Below, in pieces: positions 53,018 through 63,309 of a stretch of DNA of 64,000 bases (its first letter is position 1; every line of letters starts with the position of its first letter). The position numbers and the translations under genes were made by a program. The notes beneath the pieces were generated by a model. That model searched no databases. It saw only the letters and a program-made list of their open reading frames with translations, and had not been told where the DNA came from. The DNA is from Ctena decussata. Its lineage: Eukaryota > Mollusca > Bivalvia > Lucinida > Lucinidae. The stretch lies in the NCBI GenBank assembly GCA_963989385.1, contig OZ022502.1, forward strand, positions 47,609,454 through 47,673,453, given 5' to 3'.

Positions 53018-54650
53018 TTTTTAGCTCACCTGAGCCAGAGGCTCCGGGGGAGCTTATAGGATGGTAAGGCTCCGTCGTCGTCCGTCCGTCCGTCCGTCCG
53101 TCCGTCCGTCCACAATTTCAAACGACTTCTTCTCTGAAACCGCTGTGCCAATTGTAACCAAATTTCATATGTGGTCTCCAGGGGAAGGAAGAACGAAAAG
53201 TTGTTCAAACGGTCCTGGACACTTACCAACATGGCCGCCACGCCCATATATGGTAAATACCTAAAAAAATCTTCTTCTCCAGAACCAATAAGCCGATGGC
53301 CTTGAAACCTGGTATGTTGCATCAGGTTCGTGAGTACTACCTAGATTATTCAAATTATGACCTTGAGTTGACCTTGACCTTTTTACGGCAATTTGCTTCA
53401 TTGTGCTTTTTTATGGCAAACTGCTACAACATAAGATTTCTTGGAAACTGTTGAAAATGTTGGGCTAAAAATTGGTATCTACAATCATCTTAATGAGTAC
53501 ATGAAGATTTATGAGTACAAGAGGTCAAGGTCATTCTTTGATCTTTGACCCAGTACTCTCATATTTTGACAATTTCAAACGATCTCCTCAAACGCCACTG
53601 GGCAAATTGAAACCAAATTTCATACGAAGCCTTCAGGGGTTGAGGGAACAAAATTGTATTCATACGGTCAAGGTCACATGACCAACATGGCCGCCACGCC
53701 CATATATGGTAAAAACCTTTAAAAATCTTCTTCTCCAGAACCAATTGACCGATAACCGTGAAACTTGGTATGTAGCTTTGGGTACTCGAGTATTATCAAG
53801 ATTGTTCAAATTAAGACCTTGGGTTGACCTTGACCCGTTTTTACGGTAAGGTCAAATTTGCTTTGGTAGCTTTTATATGGGAAAATGCTGTAACATAAGA
53901 TTTCTTGGAGACTGTTGAAGATTTGACCTGAAAATTTGTATATAAAATCATCTAAATGAGTACATGAAAATTTAAATGTACAAGAGGTCAAGGTCATTCT
54001 TTGACCTTTGACCCTGGTCTCTCATATTGTGACAATTTCACACTTCTCGACAAAAGCCATTGGGCCAATTGTAACCAAATTTCATATAGAGTCTCTAGGG
54101 GCTGAGGGAAGGAAAATTTGTTCAAATGGTCTGGGTCACAAGACCAACATGGCCGCCATACCCATACATGGCAAAAACCATTACAAATCTTCTTCTCAAG
54201 AACCAAATGATTGATGGCCTTGAAACTTGGTATATACCATCAGGTACTTGAGTACTATCAAGATTTTTCAAATGATGGCCTTGGGCTGACCTTGACCTTT
54301 TTTTTAAGTCAATGTCAAGTATTGGAAAATGCTAGAACATAAGATTTCATGGCAAGTTTAGAACATTTTGGCCTCAACATTGGTATATTCAGTTGTCTTA
54401 GTTAGTACATGGAAGATTTACGGGTACAAGAGGTCAAGGTCACTCTTTGACCTCTGACCCATGTTTCTCATATTTTGACAATTTAAGAAATCTCATCAAA
54501 AGCCACTGGGCTAATTGTAACCAAATTTCATGCTCACCCTCCAGGGGCTGTGGGAACGAAAATTTATTCAAGCGGTCTAGGTCACATGACTTACATGGCC
54601 ACCATACTCAGGTGAGCGATTCAGGGCCTCATGGCCCTCTTGTTTTTTTT
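53018..54650 (+). mobile_element. CACCTGAG repeat element, copy 3
   Basis: Starts TTTTTAGCTCACCTGAGCC, then a (CCGT)n run at 53080-53108. Four ~455-bp units follow, anchored by CAATTTCAAACGA-type words at 53112, 53573, 54033 and 54479. Each carries AACATGGCCGCCACGCCCAT and GAGGTCAAGGTCATTCTTTG. Ends ACTCAGGTGAGCGATTC and then GGCCTCATGGCCCTCTTG. No coding frame. Confidence 0.8.
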
Positions 54651-54840
54651 CATATCAGGGAAGGACAAGGCAGCGAAAGGAGAGAGATGGGCTTCGCCTT
54701 TCATATACCATGCCCAAGATACAGTGACCCTAGCCACCTACCCCCATCCTCCTCCTCCCCAAAGCCACCGCCCCTACGGTCATTATGCTATAGGACACCT
54801 TTACCTTTACCCAATTCATAGTTTGGATCCAGGTATAAAA
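54651..54840 (+). mobile_element. SINE body, truncated copy
   Basis: CAGGGAAGGACAAGGCAGCG, GAGAGATGGGCTTCGCCTTT, GCCCAAGATACAGTG and ACCTTTACCTTTA match the body of the SINE at 59270-59520. The tRNA-like head is missing; the copy abuts the CACCTGAG element. Confidence 0.7.
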
Positions 54841-54984
54841 ATTTAAATAAAAATCTAATCCTTCATGTGCACAGAACACTTTAACACATTCGAGAGAAGG
54901 AGCATGGGCCATTCTTCGAGGTTACGATTACCAGAGCCTCATCATGACCCTGACATGACCTATAACTTCCGTACCTAAGGGTAA

Positions 54985-55334
54985 AGATCCGTATGAAACC
55001 GTATCAGTCTTCAACTTGGGACTGCGGAATGATGGGTTCAGTTACGGATAAGATACGGAATAGATACGGATGAGACACGGAATAGATACGGATAGATGCA
55101 GATAAATGCGTTCAGTTACGGACTTTTACGGTTTACTCATCCGCGCCCGAATTTTGAACCTTTTCAAAATTTCGACGCGGATCCTGCGGACCCTGCGGGT
55201 ATGATACGGACAGTAATGGACTCTGCGGATGCGATACGGATCCATTACGGATTAAATGGATAGATACGAATAGATACGGACGGGCCATCCGTAGTATCCG
55301 CAGAATCCGTATATGTGTGTGTGACTGGGGCATT
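54985..55334. repeat. Right inverted-repeat arm, TACGGAT-rich
   Basis: Reverse-complement partner of 51712-52060. Words ATACGGA(T) recur many times, and the shared core is GGTTTACTCATCCGCGCCCG. Ends ATATGTGTGTGTGACTGGGG then CATT. Confidence 0.85.
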
Positions 55335-55337
55335 ACT

Positions 55338-55412
55338 GTCGCATTCCGCGGGACACAATAGCTGCAGACATCAGGTAAGAGACGCCTACATATCAACTCG
55401 CGAGCGTAGGGT
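55338..55412 (-). repeat. Right half of the dispersed repeat split by the 51-55 kb element
   Basis: The reverse complement (GCTCGCGAGTTGATATGTAG, CTCTTACCTGATGTCTGC, TGTCCCGCGGAATGCGACAG) matches 17089-17160. Confidence 0.72.
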
Positions 55413-55756
55413 CTCGAGAAAGGCGGCAAACAAGGGCATCAGGAAATAGATGTCCGGTGCAGCAAGAACCCGCAAAAGGCCAGAACAACTCAAAAGAATG
55501 TCCCGCTTTTGTACGTAAATGCAACGCCCCTTGCTCTCATAATGATCAAATTTTGTGTTTATGCGTTTTATTTTCCATTTGTAGGACTATGGAGAATTCA
55601 AATGCTACTATCACTTAATAATGCTGTAGCAATGGTATGCCTAGATTCCTCACAACTATAAGAGACATCACAGTGACGTCATCTGTGTCATAATAACATC
55701 GCCATGTCATCACTATAGCATTACGAATGCCGCTATCATATAAGCTATCTAAGAAT
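55413..55756. other. No feature recognised
   Basis: Only chance frames. No repeat recognised. Confidence 0.45.
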
Positions 55757-55905
55757 GCCGTTGGTTGATTGGTTGGTTGTTTTGGGTTTAACGGCCTCTT
55801 GAGACAGTATTTCAGTCTATATCGGGCCGTCTCCCAGAGAGAGGGAGAAGACGAGAGAGAAAAAGCTAAACAACCCCCCGCCATCACCTACTGCGGTAAC
55901 AGGTC
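55757..55905 (+). repeat. GTTGGTTGATTGGTTGG-type SINE-like repeat
   Basis: GGTTGATTGGTTGGTTG, GTTTAACGGC and CGTCTCCCAGAGAGAGGGAG are followed by ACCTACTGCGG. The same order, reversed, occurs at 62098-62312, so this is a dispersed family. Confidence 0.6.
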
Positions 55906-55910
55906 GCTTC

Positions 55911-56790
55911 GGTCCTATTGCTGTTCGGCCCTCGGGTCATTTCTGTCCTGTTGCCTTTCGGTCAGGTCGATTCGGCCTGGGTGGTTTCGATCCAATTTCA
56001 GGGGTGGGTCGCCTCGGCCCAAGTTAGGTGGGTCATTTCGGCCCGATTTTTATACAATTTTAATAACTAATAAAATGTGTTTTCTGATTGAATTTATTTA
56101 GTCTGATGACAACTATTGATTTATTCTTATCATAAAGCGTTATCTATCTATCTTTCTATCTGCATGCATGCATACCCTGATTTGTCAGTATGCATACCCT
56201 ATCTGTTTCTCTGTCTGCTTGCCTATCTGTTCGTCTGCCTCTCAGCTTGCGTGCCTATCTATCGATCTGTCTATCTATCTGCATGCATACTCTAGTTTGT
56301 CTGCATGCATACTCTCTCTGTCTCTCTGTCTACCAGAATGCGTGCCTATCTATCTATCTATCTATCTAACTATCTATCCGCATGCATCTATCTATCTGAC
56401 AAACCTGTCATGTAGCCTTTTTGTTATCTATCTATCTATCTATTTGACATACCTGTCATGTAGTCTATTTTTTTCCTTCTGTACCCTGATTTCCTTTTGA
56501 CTTCTGATTTCTGATTATCTCTACAGTAATATCGGTTGCCAATTAAAATTACATGTGTTCTTTATACTTTGCATAGGGCATAAATTGAAGGTGTGATTGT
56601 TTGCCCCCTCTATATATATACTTTGAAAAGGCAAAACTATCAGGTATTAGGGTGAACTCAGCCTTACCTTACCTGTTTTCCAAAATAAATAAACAAGACC
56701 GAAACGACTCACCACTAAAATCGGGCCGGAACGACCCACCCTTGAAATCGGGCCGAAACGACCTGACCGATAGGACCAAACGTTCTGGAT
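55911..56790. mobile_element. Element with inverted GGTC-TTTCGGCCCGA minisatellite arms
   Basis: The left arm (55911-56070) repeats a ~29-bp unit of the type GGGTCRTTTCGGCCCGATTT. The right arm (56697-56790) is its reverse complement (AATCGGGCCGAAACGACC). Between them is a long (CTAT)n/(CTGC)n microsatellite region (about 56140-56450). Frames through the arms are low-complexity shadows. Confidence 0.65.
56140..56455 (+). repeat. (CTAT)n microsatellite cluster
   Basis: Several CTATCTATCTAT runs with GCATGCATAC interruptions. The 110-codon frame at 56168-56500 is its translation and is not a gene. Confidence 0.85.
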
Positions 56791-58712
56791 TCGCTACTGC
56801 AAGCTCAGTAGGTCTTGCCCTACTTTTATCCACATAAGTAGGACGCCTCAACACTGGCAGTTATAACAAGCAGCATCGCCGGACTACCACCTACTCTAAG
56901 AATTCATAAGCTGCTGGCAACGTGGTATAAGGGTGGCAGTCAGTGATAACAGTGTCTCTGAACGTCGACATTCGACTTCTAAAACTGGCAAAACCGTTTA
57001 TGGGCACGCAAAATTAAAATGATAATGTACTTTGGTTAAATGATAATTGGTGCCCAGAGACTATGGCCTCGCTTAACAAGTATGAGTGGACAGGCAACAA
57101 CAACTATCAATGCTGAGTGGCATCATCATATATATCGGATGGAGTTTTAAAGGCCCCATAGCTCTATCAGCATGAAATATTTTATCGTGAGGTATCGCTA
57201 CAAACTTCTCACTACAGTTTCGCCAGTGATTATTATCGTGATTGGCCGGCTTTGAAAAATCAAAAAGTCCTTGAGTTTACCATAAAATAGATTTGAAAAA
57301 AATAAATAGGTCGCCAACTAAAATGACCTACTTTCGATTTCACAAGCTTTATTTCATGGTAAAAACACAAGTTACAGGAGATAAAAATACAAGGTACAGG
57401 CGTTTAACAATTGATTAAAATGCAATGTGCAAAAATGTTCAGCAAGGATTCCATTGACTGTGTCGCGGTTGCATTATTTCATTGCTTAACGGGGAACCAG
57501 AGACGAAACCCGTATTTTTATGGAGAGTCTTATCGTTTTTCCAAAATACCTTGTTACTTCTTTTTTGCCAGTTATATGATACAAAAAAGCACATCAACCG
57601 AAATATTTTCATTTATTCTGAAGGCTGTACAGGTTTCATAGTGATTTGTATTTTGACGATTTTTACCACATGTAGGACTATGAAGACTTTAAGCGCAAAT
57701 AGCGTTTTTTTATTACTATCGTGAAGGTGATCATTTGGCTGCGTCAGTTATCATAAATAACATATACGACTTCTCTTATCTATTTATTCGTCTATAAGAC
57801 ATTGGTGTCCTTCCAAAATTACAACAAAAATGTAAATCAGTCGAGTATAATTCAGCTATAAGATGGCTTCTTCTCTTCCAAAACATCCTGAGAGAATTAG
57901 ATCTGGATCTAGATTCTTAGGATTGTGTTAGAAAGGGTAAAAAAGTCGTATAGTTAAATAAATTCCCTTCTGCGTACGATGTTCCTACACTTGATTTTTT
58001 TTTGCATTGTTTAAATTTGCCTGTTTCTCTGCCTCAAAGTCAACAAAATACACTTCTTTTATTTCAGGGCCTATTTGTGCAAGGCATCGTTAGCTGAACG
58101 AAGTGGTCAGTCACCGATTCGGTAATTTTTTATAGTACTCATACCATCAATTTCGGAAATATTTTTACACTGCAGAAGCTCCTCACATTTTTCCTAAAAG
58201 AGATGCAGTGATTTGCGTTCAGAATGTTTGAAAAATTATCGTCTCGTTAGCTAACGATTTCATTAGTTTATACAACTGGGCCCTGGTATATATCTCAGTT
58301 AAGCCGTCTTCCCGTTTTTTTATAATATTTTTCATGTAAAGAAAAGCTGTTTTAAAAGCTTTTAAACTTGCTAGACTCGTTCAAGGCTCGAAGCAAGAAA
58401 AGATGATTCACTGCCACAGCAGATTAACCTGCTCACCAACGAAGCTTTTTGTTTACTTCGTTTGAGCCTCGACGACAGTTTAAAGATGCTTTACTGCGCG
58501 TGCAGATCATCTTGCTCACTGTTGTAGTCTTATTTCGTTTCAGTGTACACATGACTTTAGTCTGCAGTGGACAGACCTTGCTGTAAAGCACATTATGGCC
58601 CCAATTATCTCTTTCAGTACCAAAAAAGCAGACGACAAATTTTACGTCTGCAAAAATGAAAAAAAGATGCCTTGTCCAAGACTTTTTATATTGAGAGTCC
58701 AAAGACTAGAGG
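56791..58712. other. 1.9 kb without a recognised gene
   Basis: TGAAATATTTTATCGTGAGG with the next bases TATCGC at about 57173 repeats a segment near 51119, so part is repetitive. The chance frames (75-89 codons) show no motif. Confidence 0.5.
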
Positions 58713-58780
58713 GCAAACAGTGTATGTCTAGATGAGGCGGCTTATCATGAGCCGTCTCATCAGGATCTACGCTGTTCGCA
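58713..58780. repeat. Foldback repeat family F, core fragment
   Basis: GCAAACAGTGTATGTC at left faces ACGCTGTTCGC at right around ATCATGAGCCGTCTCATCAG, the core of the element at 2744-2965. Confidence 0.5.
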
Positions 58781-59269
58781 AATTTTGCTAATTGCGTCAC
58801 TGGGGCTTAAAGAGTTAATAGGTATAACGCGGCTGACTGTAAATCTAAGAATCCATTAAAACGACTATTAATTTAAAAGGAAAATATTCTATGTCAGACT
58901 TTGTATTTTTCCTTTCAATTTAGTTGAGAATTGATGGCTCTTCTGAACCACTTTTAGTTCAAAGAACATCTTTTAAATTCCACTACAAAGACTGACAGAA
59001 ATGTGACACAAACATCTGCCATTCTTTGCACTACCCAAGTTAGAACTGCTTCTCTTCTCTCTTCATCGATGAGTGAAATTCTAATATGACATGAAAGCGT
59101 TCTTGTGAAATATTATCAAGAACACTAATGTGCAGTTCATTCATCTGTTTTTTTTCCACGTCCTTGAAGTCACATAATTTTATGAATGAAATATGGAATG
59201 GTACAAGAGCATTGTCTCTGCTCTATTCCAACGTATTATCGCGATTAAATGTCTAAGGTATAATAATAA
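58781..59269. other. No feature recognised
   Basis: AT-rich. Nothing recognised. Confidence 0.45.
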
Positions 59270-59520
59270 GAGGGGCGCCGTAGTCGAGTGGTTAGTGTGC
59301 AGAAAGTCACAGAAAGGTCGTGAGTTCGCGGCTCAGCGTCGCCATCCGACGACTGTCCACGCAACAGGAAATGGGTACCTTTTTCGAATCAGGGAAGTAT
59401 AAGGCAGCGAAAAGAGAGAAATGGGCTCCGCGTTTCATCAGCTGTGCCCAGAATACAGTGGGTCTATAACCCCCACTGCCCCCACGGCTATTAAGCTATG
59501 AGAAACCTTTATCTTTTTAT
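59270..59520 (+). mobile_element. tRNA-derived SINE, near full length
   Basis: tRNA-like head GGGGCGCCGTAGTCGAGTGG (A box TAGTCGAGTGGTTAGTG) and B-box-like GGTCGTGAGTTCGCGGC about 40 bp later. The body has CAGGGAAGTATAAGGCAGCG, GAGAGAAATGGGCTCCGCG, GTGCCCAGAATACAGTGGG and ends ACCTTTATCTTTTTATAATA. A headless copy is at 54651. Not a functional tRNA gene. Confidence 0.75.
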
Positions 59521-59705
59521 AATAATACAATACACCCACTTAAGACACCGATTGTATTGTATTAATTTGCATTGTGTTGTGTTGTTCTGCATTCGTATAG
59601 AAACAGCTATCTGGCATGCTTTTAAACTAGTAAGTAATTCTTATTCAACGGGAAGGTTTGCGGTCGGGCGATGCTGCTGGGTAACTTTGCCAGGCCGTCC
59701 TAATA
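59521..59705. other. Short spacer
   Basis: No feature recognised between the SINE and the three-stem structure. Confidence 0.4.
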
Positions 59706-59775
59706 CGTGCAAAAGCAACGCGCGTGAGCGAAGCTCACGCGCGGACGCGCGAAGCGCGTCCGTGCTGTTTGCACG
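59706..59775. repeat. Three-stem inverted-repeat structure (cruciform-like)
   Basis: Outer stem: CGTGCAAA (59706-59713) with TTTGCACG (59768-59775), extended by AGCA/TGCT. Inside, two GAA-loop hairpins stand side by side: CGCGCGTGAGC-GAA-GCTCACGCGCG (59719-59743) and GACGCGC-GAA-GCGCGTC (59744-59760). All stems are perfect, in a locally GC-rich patch. Could be the end of a transposon or a structured site. Confidence 0.85.
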
Positions 59776-60617
59776 CCTATAGATAACATGCATCATTAAA
59801 AAGAAGCTACTTCCACAAAGAGCAAATCCAACACCTTCCATCTCAAAACTTTTGGTCAAATATGGCGGCGCCGTTAGGCTGTTTACATTGGATTTTTCCC
59901 GTTTCTTTTATGCAAAGTAACACTGAGCCGAAATCCATCCTCGATCACATGACCTTCCTTGATGAAGTCCCGCTTCTGAGAGAGTGACCAAAGAAAGTTT
60001 TCTTCAACATTTCTTTCTTTTTGTTCTATTTTTAAAGGCGGTCAATCCAATTTAGAAGTCCAAGTAAGTAAGCGGTAACTGATTAAGCTGTGTATCAGCA
60101 AAAAAAAAAAAATAAATAAATAAACAAACAATACGTCATATAAAATGACTTGTCATTTATCTCGTGCGTCGATTCGATTAGATAAGATATCCGCCATCGT
60201 AAGATTCGACGTCGATATTTCGGAAAAGCGACTATTTTAAAGACAGCATGGTCGATGTAGAATGCGAAGGAGATGACAATTCGTGAAGAGAAACCAAATA
60301 CCTCGATTCGATGTGCAATTACTTCCATGCTTAGGCATTCAAATGTCATACAGTAGTTGTAAATTATCCAAAGCTCGGTATCGATGCAATTTCCTTTAAA
60401 AACTTGCTTCATTTCCCTTTGGCATCGTCAAAGTATGTTTACAAACAGCAGTGACCTTAGTTTTGAAGTGCTTCACGACCAGCTGGTCGTCATGATGACG
60501 TCATAAATACACAGGCAGCGCACCATCAACATCTAAGGACTTTTCATGGAACTTGTAACCCGATTTTACAATCTGTTGGCCGAAACAGTCTTGGATTTCT
60601 GGGAACCTATGCATCGG
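59776..60617. other. No gene recognised
   Basis: The 105-codon minus frame at 60095-60412 has no known motif and begins in an A-rich tract (60102-60125). No repeat family recognised. Confidence 0.45.
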
Positions 60618-61240
60618 GCTATTGACGTTGAACGAACGTTGATTAAACACTAAGTCAACGTTTGTGTGCCTATAGGGTATGTACCGCTTTGTATGCATGT
60701 CGTCCCCATCCTAGGAGCCCACAAATCGGACCAACAACGTTGAATCAACGTTGTGTGCCTGTTAGGTATGTAGCCATTTGTATGCATGATGTCCATCCCT
60801 ATTTCGGGAGTCTACATATCGGCAATACAACGTTGAAACAACGAATGTATGCCTGAAGGAAATCTACACTGTGTAAGTGATCCCCATTCTGGGAGTCTAC
60901 ACAATTGGGTACATTGAATCAACGTCATGGGCCTGCAGGATATGCACCCCCTCACATGCATGACATTCCCATTCTGGAAGCCAACACATCCGACACACAA
61001 TGTTGAAAAAACGACGTGTGCCTGCAGGGTATACGTACCCCCTTTGTCCCGGCCCCTTTGTATGCAAGACATCCCATTTCGGTACCTACACATAGCTAGG
61101 GCACTCAATGATGAATCAACATTGTGTACCTGCAGAGTATGTTGCTCTTTGTATGCATGTCACTTCCATTCTGTGAGCCTACACACCGGACACACAACGT
61201 TGAATCATCGAATGTGCCTGCAAGATATGTCTCCTTTGTA
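60618..61240 (+). repeat. About seven degenerate units of 85-105 bp with TTGAATCAACGT
   Basis: Each unit has an ACAACGTTGAATCAACGTTG-like palindromic word, then GTGTGCCTGCAGGGTATG-like, TTTGTATGCATGACATCCC-like and GGGAGTCTACACAT-like words. Units start near 60640, 60737, 60826, 60910, 61000, 61106 and 61193. The same palindromic words occur at 10760-10894. Frames of ~100 codons on both strands are shadows. Confidence 0.75.
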
Positions 61241-61390
61241 AGATGACATTCCAATTTTAGGAGCTCGAACATCATTAACTTGTGACTGTTAATGAGCGTT
61301 TAATACAACCAGACTTAATGCCGTCACTAACTAATCTGTCGTTAGGGCTTTATGATAGATCCTAAACTACTTAGAACTTAAATTGCTGCA
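61241..61390. other. Spacer
   Basis: No feature recognised. Confidence 0.4.
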
Positions 61391-61432
61391 GATTATCTAT
61401 CTATCTATCTATCTATCTAGCTAGCTATCTAT
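61391..61432 (+). repeat. (CTAT)n microsatellite
   Basis: About eight CTAT units with two CTAG variants near the end. Confidence 0.9.
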
Positions 61433-61695
61433 TACGTCTTACCCCCGGTAGGGCACCTGACTCATAAGTCAGAGGTCCTGAGTTTAAAACACGGTCTGGC
61501 TACATACTTCCGTTTCTCCTTCCGATTCAAGAAGGGCAGTTGTCAGTTACTGGCGAAAGTATGTGCACTTAGTACTGGTTAACCGCTTAGGAGGTCTAAG
61601 CCTGCCCAGGAATAGTGTGGTTAGGTTAACTGACCGTCCCGACATGACCATAGCTGTTTACCGAGGACGTTAAGCATCAAATCAATCAATCAATC
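61433..61695 (+). mobile_element. tRNA-derived SINE, full length
   Basis: Head GGTAGGGCACCTGACTCATA with AGTCAGAGGTCCTGAGTTT resembles a Met-type tRNA (CTCATAA anticodon-loop-like) with a damaged B box. The body GTCAGTTACTGGCGAAAGTA ... TAGTACTGGTTAACCGCTTA ... ACCATAGCTGTTTACCGAGG ends in a (ATCA)n tail near 61680-61695. The headless copy at 13999-14150 shares the body. Confidence 0.78.
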
Positions 61696-61696
61696 T

Positions 61697-62045
61697 TAAC
61701 CCCCGAGGGGACACAGACGGTGTACTTTTGTACACTCCGGTGTTGCAGGATGAAAGCCTACATGTATAGCCATGTAGCTATAGTAGGGATCTTTAACTGC
61801 ACAGGGGATGACTCTCCCTGCACAGGGCGCCTCCAGTTAATGTGCCGATCCGAAGGACGGCACACTTGTTAACATCATCCCTGCAAATGAGAAAAATGCG
61901 TTCGGATATAGGAAGACTTCACCACGGGTGAGGATCGAACCCACGACTTCTGGCTTCAAAGTCAAGTGCACTAACCACAGCCACAGCGCTTCTCGGCTTC
62001 AGAGTCAAGTGTACTGACCACTGAGGCACCGCACTTCTCAGCTTT
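61697..62045 (-). mobile_element. tRNA-derived SINE, minus strand, with doubled head segment
   Basis: On the minus strand GTGGTTAGTGCACTTGACTT (A box and anticodon-arm-like) leads to GTCGTGGGTTCGATCCTCAC (B box). Just upstream, GTGGTCAGTACACTTGACTC repeats the A-box half, so the head is partly duplicated. The body contains GTGCCGTCCTTCGGATCGGC and ends near CCTCGGGGGTTAAG. It converges with the preceding SINE. Confidence 0.72.
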
Positions 62046-62097
62046 GTAAAAGAAAAAAATCTGCTTTTGCACGCATTTAGGTAACACCTATTTCATA

Positions 62098-62214
62098 TTA
62101 ATCAAGGCAGTAGTAGGGCAAGGTGCTACTGTGCTTGCAGTAGGAACGGGTGGGGTAATCTCCCGACTCTTATTTCTCATTTCGTTCTCCCTCTCCCCCC
62201 CCCCTCTCTCTCTC

Positions 62215-62249
<35 letters not shown>

Positions 62250-62312
62250 GGGAGACGAATTGATACCAACTGAGAAACACGTCAAACTAAACCAGCCAAC
62301 CAACCAACGTAT
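62098..62312 (-). repeat. GGTTGGTT-type repeat with (CT)n tract
   Basis: Reverse of the family at 55757-55905: GTTGGTTGGTTGGCTGGTTT, CGTCTCCCAGAGAGAG, then a (GA)n expansion (62190-62250 as CT) and CCTACTGC. Frames through the CT tract are low-complexity. Confidence 0.6.
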
Positions 62313-63309
62313 TCAGCCTCCTTCAAGTTTGTTTTAATCATTCTAATCAAGTTGTTAGAGTCTAATATGACACGAAAACTTTGTTGCTACAGCTAATCAA
62401 ATGAACGGATGTGCAAATCATTGATCAAAGCAGTCTGTGTCCTTGCAGCTATGTTATGAATGAAGTATAACAGCTACATGTAGGAAGCAAACAACGTCTG
62501 CCTTATTACAACTTGAAATCACGAAAAACGATTTCTAGCGCATATAATTACAATAACTACTTAGCTCTGTCCACGTTCCCAACAGTCAACTGAATAGCAT
62601 GGGATTAGCATGAAGTTGCATGTATCCACCTCTATGTTTTTCCGCCATATTTACTGATAGTGGAGTTGCTTATGTAATCCCGTGTCCACTTTTTGTTAAT
62701 CAGGAATGTTATATACCAAAATGTTTGTTTTGACAAGTAGTTTTCAAAACTGGTTCCTGCGAATTTTTTCTATCACTTTTTAAGGTCAAGATCAAAGGTC
62801 AAAGGTCAACGCTTCAAAATAGAAAGGAAAACTTTAAAAGTCGCGACTTATGGTGGGCACAGTGTAAGATTTGGGACTAAATTTTGGTATTATCGAAAGA
62901 AAATAAATGTTTGTAATTAAAAATTCATTTTACAATTGTCTTTGACCGCTAGTGTGGCAAGGTCAAGGTCATTTCACTAAAGGTCGAAAGAAAATATATA
63001 GATATAAACACTATGATTATTGTTTCGTTAAACGCGAATTGGATATTGCATTTCTCAGATCATTCTTACGGTTAAAATAGTTTAGCAGGCCATTGTATTC
63101 AATATTATATCTTAATTATCAAATCCGTTGCCATGGCATCAGATTTATGCAAGCATATTTCTAACAACTGGGCATTTTAAAGATAAGCATTGGAGTTTGT
63201 TGTGCAAACCTGATGGGTTTTGAGGCAGTAAATCTTGACTGTTATATTCGAAACGGTTTGTTTTGAGCATAGACGTTAGACTTTTGTAAGTTTTTTAAGA
63301 AGGAAATGT
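62313..63309. other. No gene; AGGTCA words
   Basis: A perfect DR1-type AGGTCA-A-AGGTCA lies at 62796-62808 and AAGGTCAAGGTCA near 62959. Otherwise AT-rich with no recognised gene. Confidence 0.5.

Larger units (their letters stand above)
51420..55334. mobile_element. Non-autonomous TIR element of 3.9 kb with long inverted repeats
   Basis: Left end TAAGCCCCAGTCACACACAC; right end (reverse complement) AATGCCCCAGTCACACACAC. ACT flanks both sides (51417-51419, 55335-55337), and the uninterrupted relative at 17089-17290 has a single ACT at the junction, so the target duplication is best read as ACT. TTA (51419-51421/55333-55335) is an alternative that would suit Harbinger-type elements. The right arm (~350 bp) is mirrored at 51712-52060, 290 bp inside the left end, so the left end seems to hold a second or duplicated terminus. 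No transposase is visible. It carries a CACCTGAG element and a SINE scrap. Confidence 0.65.

Noticed and set aside
56168..56500. 110-codon Leu/Tyr/Ile-rich frame
   Set aside because: Translation of the (CTAT)n microsatellite.
61433..61505. Possible functional tRNA-Met gene
   Set aside because: The acceptor stem does not pair and the B box is damaged; it continues into a SINE body with another copy at 13999.
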